From the NCBI GenBank assembly GCA_019239785.1, contig JAFAZM010000053.1:1-17460 (forward strand): a DNA stretch of 17,460 bases. Reading direction: 5' to 3'. The notes beneath the pieces are model-generated. The model was not told where the DNA came from and searched no databases. It saw only the letters and a list, made by a program, of their open reading frames with translations. This document shows, piece by piece, positions 6,332 through 12,420 of the stretch; position 1 is the first letter of the stretch; each line of letters begins with the position of its first letter. Source of the stretch: Sphingomonadaceae bacterium (GTDB taxonomy: Bacteria; Pseudomonadota; Alphaproteobacteria; Sphingomonadales; Sphingomonadaceae). A program made the position numbers and the translations under genes.

Positions 6332-6807
6332 GGATAAGAGATCGCCACCACCTCATATTCCCGCTCGCCCGAGGGCAGCATGACCCGGCGCAGATCCCCG
6401 ACCGCCGCGCCCTTCACCGCCCGCGCGAGCGGCGAATAGAAGCTGATCCGCCCCGCGGAGGCATCCGCCTCGTCCTCGCCGACCAGGGTTACGATCCGCT
6501 CGTTGTCGTCCTCGTCGGCGAGGGTGACCGTGGCGCCGAACCAGGCCCGGCTGCGGTCCGGCTGGCGGGCAGGATCGGTGACCTTGGCCGCGGCCATTCG
6601 CTTCGACAGGAAGTTGATCCGCCGGTCGACCTCGCGCAGCCGGCGGCGGCCATATTGATAATCCGCATTTTCCGACCGGTCCCCGTTCGCCGCCGCCCAG
6701 GCGATCGTCTCGAGCAGCTTCGGCCGCTCGCCCGCATAGAGCGAATCATATTCCTCGCGCAGCCGGCGATAGCCTTCGGGCGTGATGAAGTTCGGGCGGT
6801 CGCTCAT
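6319..6807 (-). CDS. greB: Transcription elongation factor GreB
   Basis: GreB enters the secondary channel of RNA polymerase and stimulates cleavage of backtracked RNA. The 162-residue product has the N-terminal coiled coil, with the acidic tip NGDRSENADYQYG (Asp43 and Glu46 being the metal-positioning pair), and the C-terminal FKBP-like domain ending near EYEVVAISY. NADYQYGRRRLREVDRRI favours GreB over GreA. The last residues, YPPLP, and the TGA stop lie inside a family A repeat, so the original 3' end seems to have been replaced or extended by the repeat. The start at 6807 is preceded by GGGAAC at short spacing. Only 13 bases upstream begins another palindromic repeat, which separates it from the slt gene on the same strand. 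Confidence 0.93.
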   Translation of the reverse strand: MSDRPNFITPEGYRRLREEYDSLYAGERPKLLETIAWAAANGDRSENADYQYGRRRLREVDRRINFLSKRMAAAKVTDPARQPDRSRAWFGATVTLADEDDNERIVTLVGEDEADASAGRISFYSPLARAVKGAAVGDLRRVMLPSGEREYEVVAISYPPLP

Positions 6808-6820
6808 GCGTTCCCACTAC

Positions 6821-6902
6821 GTCATTCCTGCGAAGGCGGGAATCCAGCAGTCCGTAAGGGGGGCGGAGACGCCGCCTGGACTCCCGCTTGCGCGGGAGTG
6901 AC
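6821..6902. repeat. Paired palindromic repeat of the GTCATTCC type (family C)
   Basis: Two 27-base arms (6821-6847 and 6876-6902) are inverted copies, matching at 22 of 27 positions around a 28-base spacer. Each arm has its own GCG/CGC inner stem. The arms begin and end with GTCA..TCC and CCAG, a phrase I recognise from widespread intergenic repeats (recalled, not searched). The element occupies nearly all of the slt-greB gap, ending two bases before the slt stop codon. Confidence 0.85.
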
Positions 6903-6904
6903 GA

Positions 6905-8956
6905 TCAGTTCCGCAGGTTCTGCCCCAGATAGTAAGAGATCCGGTTGCTCGGCGCGCCGCTGCGGTTCGGGTTCATCAGATCGTAGACGACCGTATTCTC
7001 GAGCACCCGCTGCACGTAATTGCGGGTCTCGGAGAAGGGGATCTCCTCGATCCAGCGCACCACGTCGGTGCCGGGCAGGCGCGGGTCGCCATTGGCTGCG
7101 ATCCAGCGCCGGACATTGCCGCTGCCCGCATTATAGGCGGCGGCGACGAGCACGGCATTGCCGCCCCATTCGTTCATCAGCTCGGACAGATAATAGCTGC
7201 CGACCAGGACATTATATTGCGGATCGTCGGTGAGCCGGCCCAATTCATAGGAGACGCCCACCCGGCCGGCCGATTGCCGGGCGGTGGCCGGCATCAGCTG
7301 CATCAGCCCGCGCGCGCCGGCATTGCTCACCGCGGTCCGCTCGAACGAGCTTTCCTGGCGGATGATCCCGTTCGCGAAGGCCCAATGCTGCGCATAAGCG
7401 GGCGGGATCTGCACGGTCGGGAAGGCGGCGCGGTCATAGAAATTGTCGCCGTCGGCGCGGGCCTCGCGCGCCGCCCAGACGCCGAGGTCCAGCCGCCCGA
7501 TCGAGCGGCCGAACTCGCCTGCCATCTCGCGGTCGCGGTCGTTGTCGAGCGAGGCGGCGAGCGCGCGCACGAAGATGGTCTGGTCGTTGCGCCGACCGAC
7601 CGCGCCGAGATAGCGGACCGCATTGACCAGCTGCCGCGCGTTGAAGGCGGCGCGCTCGGCCGCGTCGGCGGGCGGCAGGGCCGGCGGCGCGGCCGGCGCG
7701 CGGCCGAGCCGCGCCAGCGCGAGCTGGCCGTAATATTGGTCGGGGCTCGCCGCCGCCTGCTCGAGCCAGGCGCTCGCCCGGACATTGTCGCCGGCGGCAT
7801 TGGCGGCGCGCGCGGCCCAGTAGAAGCCCTTGGCCCGCGTCTGCGGCGAGCGCGCGGCGCGGCCGTACAGCTCGAACAGCCGCGCCGCGTCGGCGGGCCG
7901 GTTCAGCCGGAACAAAGCGGTGCTGCCGCCGAGCCAGGCGAGGCTCGTATAATCGTCGCGCTCGTCATAGGGCCGCGCGCTGACGTCGGTGCCGGGCGCG
8001 TAGAGATCGTCGAGCTTCGAGGCGATATTGTAGGCGACGAGCCAGTTGCGATCGTTGGCGGCGCCGCGGGCGAGGTTGAGCGCCGTGTCGAGCCAGCGCG
8101 CCGGATTGGCGAGCGGCCGGTCGAGCGGCCCGCGCGAGGCGAGCAATTGCCGCGCCGCCGCCGGCGAGCCGGTGTCGTTCAGCCAGCGCGCCTGGTCGAG
8201 GAGCAGGCCGCCGTCGCGGCGCAGCGTCGGATCGAGCGCGTTCAACTTGTCGTTGGCGTCGGAGGCGCGGGTCTGCAGCGCCAGCCGCGCCTCGTAGAGT
8301 GGCCGCTTCGCGATCGGCGCCCACATCAGGGTGCGCGCGGCGCTCTGGGTGTCGCCATTGCCGAGCAGCATCTCCATGCGCCGGTCGTGATCGTCGGGCG
8401 TGAAGGCGTTGCCGAAGGTGGCGAGCAGGCGCTGCTCGACGTTGAGCGGCATCGCGCCAGCGGTCCAGGCGCGACGCGCCTCCTCCCGCGCCTCGTTGAG
8501 CCGGCCGCCCGACATCAGGGCGAAGGCGAGCGCGGCGCGGGCGCCCGGCGTCTGCGGCGGAAAGGCGGCGAAGAAGAGCTGCACCTCGGCCGGGGAAACC
8601 GCATCGATCGCCAGCCGCTGCTCGGCGGCGCGGCGCATCGCGGCCTCGCCGGGCCAGCCGCGATGGGTCAGCATGAAGCCGGCATAAGAGGAGAAGGGCA
8701 AAGCGTCGGTCTGGCGGAGCGCATTCCAGCGGTCGATGTCGCTCGCGACCGCGCTCGACGCGGCCGGGCCCGAGAGCTGCGGCGCCGGGTAAGGCGCCGT
8801 GCTGTTCTGGTAGCTCTGCTGGGCGGGATAGGGGCCATTGTTGTTCTGGTAGGTCTGTGGCGCCGGATAGGGCGCAGGCGGGGTCTCGACGGGCTGGGCA
8901 TTTCCGACCGCCGCGGACGCTCCCATCAGGAGCAACAGGCCCGCTCTTCTATGCAT
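6905..8956 (-). CDS. slt: Soluble lytic murein transglycosylase (Slt70-like)
   Basis: Cleaves peptidoglycan glycan strands non-hydrolytically in the periplasm. The 683-residue product begins with a signal peptide (MHRRAGLLLLMGASAAVGNA). A short Pro/Tyr/Gln repeat linker follows (29-60). Next is a long alpha-helical, Ala/Arg-rich region (about 70-500) typical of the Slt superhelix. The C-terminal catalytic domain has Glu535 in IIRQESSFE, then AVSNAGARGLMQLMPATA and AAYNAGSGNV. The chosen ATG (8956) is conventional, but the strong AAGGAGG upstream lies about 20 bases away. At the proper spacing there is an in-frame ATT five codons earlier, so translation might begin there. The gene is divergent from dapA and is followed by greB on the same strand, with a repeat between them. 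Confidence 0.93.
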   Translation of the reverse strand: MHRRAGLLLLMGASAAVGNAQPVETPPAPYPAPQTYQNNNGPYPAQQSYQNSTAPYPAPQLSGPAASSAVASDIDRWNALRQTDALPFSSYAGFMLTHRGWPGEAAMRRAAEQRLAIDAVSPAEVQLFFAAFPPQTPGARAALAFALMSGGRLNEAREEARRAWTAGAMPLNVEQRLLATFGNAFTPDDHDRRMEMLLGNGDTQSAARTLMWAPIAKRPLYEARLALQTRASDANDKLNALDPTLRRDGGLLLDQARWLNDTGSPAAARQLLASRGPLDRPLANPARWLDTALNLARGAANDRNWLVAYNIASKLDDLYAPGTDVSARPYDERDDYTSLAWLGGSTALFRLNRPADAARLFELYGRAARSPQTRAKGFYWAARAANAAGDNVRASAWLEQAAASPDQYYGQLALARLGRAPAAPPALPPADAAERAAFNARQLVNAVRYLGAVGRRNDQTIFVRALAASLDNDRDREMAGEFGRSIGRLDLGVWAAREARADGDNFYDRAAFPTVQIPPAYAQHWAFANGIIRQESSFERTAVSNAGARGLMQLMPATARQSAGRVGVSYELGRLTDDPQYNVLVGSYYLSELMNEWGGNAVLVAAAYNAGSGNVRRWIAANGDPRLPGTDVVRWIEEIPFSETRNYVQRVLENTVVYDLMNPNRSGAPSNRISYYLGQNLRN
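8777..8872 (-). repeat. 39-bp coding tandem repeat in slt (about 2.5 units)
   Basis: Residues 29-60 of the transglycosylase read as two 13-residue units, PYPAPQTYQNNNG and PYPAQQSYQNSTA, followed by PYPAPQ. It forms a flexible linker between the signal peptide and the helical domain. Length polymorphism between strains would be expected. Confidence 0.75.
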
Positions 8957-8993
8957 GCTGGACAGACTAATGGCCCCCTCCTTATCAGGTCCT

Positions 8994-9013
8994 GAACATC
9001 CCCCGCGATGTTC
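8994..9013. promoter_or_regulatory. Inverted repeat in the slt/dapA divergent region
   Basis: GAACATC (8994-9000) and GATGTTC (9007-9013) are perfect inverted 7-base arms around a 6-base centre, midway between two divergent genes. This is the geometry of a dimeric repressor operator. The binding protein is unknown. Confidence 0.4.
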
Positions 9014-9019
9014 CGTTCC
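8995..9019 (-). promoter_or_regulatory. Possible EcfG-type promoter for slt
   Basis: On the minus strand GGAAC (9019-9015) is followed after 16 bases by TGTT (8998-8995). The alphaproteobacterial general stress sigma factor EcfG recognises GGAAC with CGTT 16-17 bases on, so this differs at one position. It would leave a leader of about 30 bases before the slt start. Evidence is weak, because the arrangement overlaps a palindrome that has another possible explanation. Confidence 0.25.
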
Positions 9020-9067
9020 GTGCCGGGCGCCCTAGGCAGCGTCCGTCCCGGCGTGAAGGAGGCAAAG

Positions 9068-9943
9068 ATGTTCAGGGGGTCGATCCCGGCTCTGGTGACG
9101 ATTTTCCGCGACGAAGCGTTCGACGAGGGCGCCTTCCGCGATTTCGTCGAATGGCAGATCGGGGAGGGCAGTCACGGCCTCGTTCCGTGCGGGACGACCG
9201 GCGAATCCGCGACCTTGACCGCCGAGGAACATTATCGCGTCGTCGAGGTCTGCGTCGACCAGGCGGCGGGGCGTGTGCCCGTGATCGCCGGCTGCGGCTC
9301 CAACAGCACGCTCTCCGCGATCCAGAACATGAAGGCGGCGAAGGCGCGCGGCGCCGATGCGGCCTTGGTCGTGCTGCCTTATTACAATAGGCCGAGCCAG
9401 GACGGGCTCTACGCACATTTCGTCGCGCTCACCGAGGCCTGCGACCTGCCGATCCTCGTGTACAACGTCCCTTCGCGCACGGTGACCGACATCACGCCCG
9501 AGACGCTGGCGCGGGTCGCCGCTCTGCCGAACGTGGTCGGGATCAAGGACGCCTCCGGCAATCTCGCCCGCTGCTCCGCGCACCGCGCGTTCTGCGGCGA
9601 GGATTTCATCCTGCTCTCGGGCAATGACGATATGGCATTGGGCTTCAATGTGATGGGCGGCACGGGCTGCATCTCGGTCAGCGCCAATGTCGCGCCCAAG
9701 CTCTGCGCCGAGTTCCAGACCGCCTGCCTCGAAGGCCGTTGGGACGAGGCGCTGAGTCTCAACGATCGCCTCTATCCGCTTCACGCCGCGCTCTTTTCCG
9801 ACGCCTCGCCGGGCCCGACCAAATATGCGCTCTCGCGGATCAAACCCGGCTTCCCCTCCCAGCCGCGCCTGCCGATGACCCTGCCCTGCGAAGCGAGCCG
9901 CCGCGCGGTCGATGCGGCGCTGGAGCATGCGGGCCTGGTCTGA
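9068..9943 (+). CDS. dapA: 4-hydroxy-tetrahydrodipicolinate synthase
   Basis: Condenses pyruvate with aspartate semialdehyde, the first committed step to diaminopimelate and lysine. The 291-residue product is a typical TIM-barrel DHDPS. It has GTTGES (Thr43/Thr44), YYNRPSQDGLY, Tyr132 in VYNVPSRT, and the Schiff-base lysine Lys160 in GIKDASG. The start at 9068 is chosen because AAGGAGG lies five bases upstream and MFRGSIPALVT is the normal N-terminus; the earlier in-frame ATG at 9008 would add 20 unlikely residues. The GNAT gene starts two bases after its stop, and smpB follows three genes on. A dapA-smpB neighbourhood is common in alphaproteobacteria. Diaminopimelate feeds peptidoglycan, as does the divergent transglycosylase, but shared control is only an inference. 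Confidence 0.96.
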   Translation: MFRGSIPALVTIFRDEAFDEGAFRDFVEWQIGEGSHGLVPCGTTGESATLTAEEHYRVVEVCVDQAAGRVPVIAGCGSNSTLSAIQNMKAAKARGADAALVVLPYYNRPSQDGLYAHFVALTEACDLPILVYNVPSRTVTDITPETLARVAALPNVVGIKDASGNLARCSAHRAFCGEDFILLSGNDDMALGFNVMGGTGCISVSANVAPKLCAEFQTACLEGRWDEALSLNDRLYPLHAALFSDASPGPTKYALSRIKPGFPSQPRLPMTLPCEASRRAVDAALEHAGLV

Positions 9944-9945
9944 GC

Positions 9946-10584
9946 GTGTCTGTCGATCCGGACCTGCTTGCCGAATGGGCCGCGGCCTGGGCGATCTCGC
10001 GCGGCAAGCCGGCGCCGGTCCCGGTCCACAACGGCTTCTATCTGCTGGACGGGCGGCCGCAGCAGACGGCACGCTACGTCTTTCCCGACCTTCGCGAGGA
10101 GGTGGTGCGGGACATGACCGCCCGGATCGACGAGCCCTGGGTCTATCTCAAATTCTGCGCGCCGCGCGAGGCCGTGGCCGCCTTGCTGCCCGAGCGCTGG
10201 CGGCTCGCCGATCCGGGCTACATGATGGCGGCAGGGTCAGAGATCCTCGCCGAACCCTGCGACCAGCCTCAAGGCTATATGGCCTCGCTGACCGAGCAGG
10301 GCGGGGTGGTCGCGCTCTCGATCGCGACGGAAGGAGGGGAGGAGGCGGCGCGCGGCCGGCTGATCCCGCGCGGCCGATTTGCCAGCTTCGACCAGATCGA
10401 GACCGAGGAAACGCACCGCCGCCGCGGCCTCGGCCGCGCGGTGATGCGGACGCTCGGCCGCGAAGCGCTGCGCCGTGGAGCGGAGCAGGGCGTGCTGGTG
10501 GCGACGCCGGCGGGACGAGCGCTCTACACGAGCCTCGGCTGGGAGACGCTTTCCGATTACACCAGCGCCTGCCTGCCCGGTTGA
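9946..10584 (+). CDS. GNAT-family N-acetyltransferase
   Basis: The 212-residue product has a GNAT acetyl-CoA binding motif, THRRRGLGRAVMRTL, with RxxGxG at 158-163. The final strand region is VATPAGRALYTSLGWE, typical of the family. The N-terminal 100 residues (with YVFPDLREEVVRDM) are not assigned. Substrate is unknown. GTG at 9946 is taken as the start. It lies two bases after the dapA stop and gives a natural N-terminus (MSVDPDLLAEWAAAW); longer readings would overlap dapA extensively. It is probably translated with dapA and with the next gene, which starts three bases after its stop. Confidence 0.85.
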   Translation: MSVDPDLLAEWAAAWAISRGKPAPVPVHNGFYLLDGRPQQTARYVFPDLREEVVRDMTARIDEPWVYLKFCAPREAVAALLPERWRLADPGYMMAAGSEILAEPCDQPQGYMASLTEQGGVVALSIATEGGEEAARGRLIPRGRFASFDQIETEETHRRRGLGRAVMRTLGREALRRGAEQGVLVATPAGRALYTSLGWETLSDYTSACLPG

Positions 10585-10587
10585 CCG

Positions 10588-10950
10588 ATGCTCGTTTTCG
10601 GTCTTGCCCTCCGCCTGCTGCTCGAGCTCCTCCTGCTGGTCGCCTTCGCGATCTGGGGGTACCATCTGAGCGACACTCTCCCGCTGCGCCTGCTCGCAGC
10701 CCTTGCCGCTCCGGCGGGCGCCGCTGTCCTTTGGGGCCTGTTCGTCTCCCCCAACCGCCGCGTGGAGCTCGGCCGCATTCCGCGACTGCTCGTCGAGCTG
10801 GCCCTGTTCGCGCTTGCCGCCGCCGCGCTCTGGCAGCTCGGCCACTGGCTCGCCGGCGCTTCGCTCTTCGCCGCCGCTGCGGCCGATCGCATCCTGCTGA
10901 TCTGGCTGCGCCGCCGCACCGTCGCGCAGCAGCATTACCGGATCTACTGA
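10588..10950 (+). CDS. YrdB-like DUF2568 small membrane protein
   Basis: The predicted 120-residue protein has about four hydrophobic segments (roughly 4-24, 32-52, 66-86 and 88-106) and therefore sits in the inner membrane. The pattern LRLLLELLLLVAFAIWGYH, followed by APAGAAVLWGLFVSPNRRV, matches the YrdB/DUF2568 family, whose function is unknown. It starts three bases after the GNAT stop and is most likely cotranscribed with dapA and the acetyltransferase. Confidence 0.8.
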   Translation: MLVFGLALRLLLELLLLVAFAIWGYHLSDTLPLRLLAALAAPAGAAVLWGLFVSPNRRVELGRIPRLLVELALFALAAAALWQLGHWLAGASLFAAAAADRILLIWLRRRTVAQQHYRIY

Positions 10951-10992
10951 GCCCGGCTTTCCCCGCGGCCCGTTTCCCCCTATCTCCCCGCC

Positions 10993-11475
10993 ATGGCCCG
11001 CCCGCACCCCGAGGAGTTCGACAAGAAGAAGATCGTCGCCGAGAACCGGCGTGCGCGCTTCGACTATGCGATCGAGGACAAATATGAGGCGGGGATCGCG
11101 CTGACCGGGACCGAGGTGAAGAGCCTGCGTTTCGGCGAGGGCTCGATCGCCGAAAGCTATGCCGAGGTGAAGGACGAAGAAGTCTGGCTGATCAATGCCA
11201 ACATCCCCGAATTCAGCCACGGCAACCGCTTCAACCACGAGCCGAAGCGGCCGCGTAAGCTGCTGCTCAACCACCGCCAGATCGCGAAGCTGCACGGCGC
11301 GGTGGCGCGGCAGGGGATGACGCTCGTCCCGCTCGCCATCTATTTCAACAGCCGCGGCCGGGCGAAGGTCGAGCTCGCGCTCGCCAAGGGGCGCAAGGCG
11401 CCCGACAAGCGCGAATATGAGAAGGAAAAGGACTGGAAGCGCGAGCAGGGCAGGCTGCTGAGGCAGCATGGCTGA
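10993..11475 (+). CDS. smpB: SsrA-binding protein SmpB
   Basis: Binds tmRNA and brings it to stalled ribosomes for trans-translation. The 160-residue product has the family hallmarks: an N-terminal IVAENRRARFDYAIEDKYEAGIAL, then GTEVKSLR, then the basic NHEPKRPRKLLLNH segment. LVPLAIYFNSRGRAKVELALAKGRK leads into the Lys/Arg-rich C-terminal tail (DKREYEKEKDWKREQGRLLRQ) that enters the ribosome. Length is normal. It starts 42 bases after the DUF2568 gene. No tmRNA gene was found in the window. A paired repeat lies just downstream. Confidence 0.97.
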   Translation: MARPHPEEFDKKKIVAENRRARFDYAIEDKYEAGIALTGTEVKSLRFGEGSIAESYAEVKDEEVWLINANIPEFSHGNRFNHEPKRPRKLLLNHRQIAKLHGAVARQGMTLVPLAIYFNSRGRAKVELALAKGRKAPDKREYEKEKDWKREQGRLLRQHG

Positions 11476-11504
11476 GATGCTGGAGCGCTTCGACTTTCTG
11501 GCCT

Positions 11505-11606
11505 TCCCCCTCGAGGGGGAGGGTTGGGAGGAGGTGTCGGGCGTCCGGAATTATCCCGAGCGGCGGAGCCCCCTCACCCCAACCCTCTCCCCCCCGGGGA
11601 GAGGGA
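11505..11606. repeat. Paired GC-rich palindromic repeat, variant of family A
   Basis: The left arm opens with the perfect 16-base palindrome TCCCCCTCGAGGGGGA (11505-11520), followed by GGGTTGGG. The right arm has CACCCCAACCC and then a 10-bp stem, CCCTCTCCCC (11583-11592) with GGGGAGAGGG (11596-11605) and a 3-base loop. A unique segment of about 40 bases separates the arms. The design is the same as the other family A pairs (two inverted arms and a short spacer), but the inner sequence differs. It lies between smpB and the DUF2062 gene and could terminate smpB transcription. Confidence 0.8.
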
Positions 11607-11630
11607 GTCTGCCGAGCAGGGCTCGTATCG

Positions 11631-12188
11631 ATGGCCGGTAAGCTGCGCGCCTGGTTCAAGCGCCATATCCCCAGCCGCGAGACGATCGATTCCTATCGGA
11701 TCCTGCGCCCGTTCGCGAAGCAACTGCGGCATCCGGAGCTTTGGCATTTCAACCGCAAGTCGGTGCCGCGCGGCGTCGCGCTCGGGCTCGGGATCGGGGT
11801 GATCATTCCGTTCATGCACGTCGTGCTTGCGATGCTGCTTGCGATCCCGGTGCGCGCCAACGTCGTCGTCGCCGGCGCCTTCACCCTGGTGGTCAATCCG
11901 ATCACCATCCCGCCCATGTACTGGGCGGCCTATCATATCGGCGCCTGGGAGCTGCGGCAGGAGGTCGCGGTCGTCGATCCGCAATCGGCGGCGGAAGGCG
12001 CGAGCGAGCTCGGCCGGATGCTGTTCTGGCTGCACCACGCTTCGGGCCCGATCGCGCTCGGCATCCTCACCATCTCGGCCTGCTCGGCGCTGCTCGGCTA
12101 TCTCGTCGCCGCTTTGGTCTGGCGGGTCTGGGCCAGGTTCAGGGCGCGGAATGGCGAGGTGGAGATGGAAGCGCCGGCCGTCGACTAG
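11631..12188 (+). CDS. DUF2062 inner-membrane protein
   Basis: The 185-residue product matches the DUF2062 pattern: a basic N-terminus, then SVPRGVALGLGIGVIIPFMHVVLAMLLAIPVRANVVVAGAFTLVVNPITIPPMYWAAY, and a last hydrophobic segment (about 140-165) before a charged tail. Three or so membrane segments are expected. Function is unknown; related domains are sometimes fused to glycosyltransferases. The start at 11631 lies just 25 bases after a repeat and lacks a strong ribosome-binding site. Expression may depend on read-through or on a promoter in the repeat. Confidence 0.85.
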   Translation: MAGKLRAWFKRHIPSRETIDSYRILRPFAKQLRHPELWHFNRKSVPRGVALGLGIGVIIPFMHVVLAMLLAIPVRANVVVAGAFTLVVNPITIPPMYWAAYHIGAWELRQEVAVVDPQSAAEGASELGRMLFWLHHASGPIALGILTISACSALLGYLVAALVWRVWARFRARNGEVEMEAPAVD

Positions 12189-12193
12189 GACCG

Positions 12194-12350
12194 TCTCCCG
12201 TTTCGGGGAGAGGGAGGGACCCGCTCGCGAAGCGAGTGGGAGGGTGAGGGCACTTAGTGCCATCGAGTTTCCCTGCTGACCCATCAAGGCCGTGGCCCTC
12301 ACCCTCCCGGCCTGCGGCCGGGTGTCCCTCTCCCCAGCATGGGAGAGGGA
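12194..12350. repeat. Complete paired family A element (second full copy)
   Basis: The left arm (12194-12250) is almost identical to 2040-2096 and 6175-6232. A 45-base unrelated spacer follows. The inverted right arm (12296-12350) has CCGGCCTGCGGCCGG and a final hairpin, CCCTCTCCC (12326-12334) with GGGAGAGGG (12341-12349). It begins six bases after the DUF2062 stop. Confidence 0.88.
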
Positions 12351-12362
12351 AAGGGCGTGCAA

Positions 12363-12390
12363 TTGATCGGCCTACGGGCCCTGCTATAGC
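12363..12390 (+). promoter_or_regulatory. Candidate promoter for the M13 peptidase-cckA unit
   Basis: TTGATC (12363-12368) and TATAGC (12385-12390) are 16 bases apart, each matching four of six sigma-70 consensus positions. The pair sits just downstream of the repeat and about 30 bases before the peptidase ATG. Confidence 0.4.
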
Positions 12391-12420
12391 GCGCTCAGCC
12401 ACTTCAACCGCCGGGGAAAC

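Noticed and set aside
7217..8995. 592-codon open frame antisense to slt
   Set aside because: Shadow of the transglycosylase gene; low-complexity Arg/Gly/Ala product and no start signal.
9912..11087. 391-codon plus-strand frame across the GNAT-smpB region
   Set aside because: Overlaps three well-supported genes in another frame; Arg/Pro-rich translation without recognisable domains.
2036..12350. CRISPR array interpretation of the repeats
   Set aside because: Copies are far apart, in both orientations and internally palindromic, with no regular short spacers and no cas genes.
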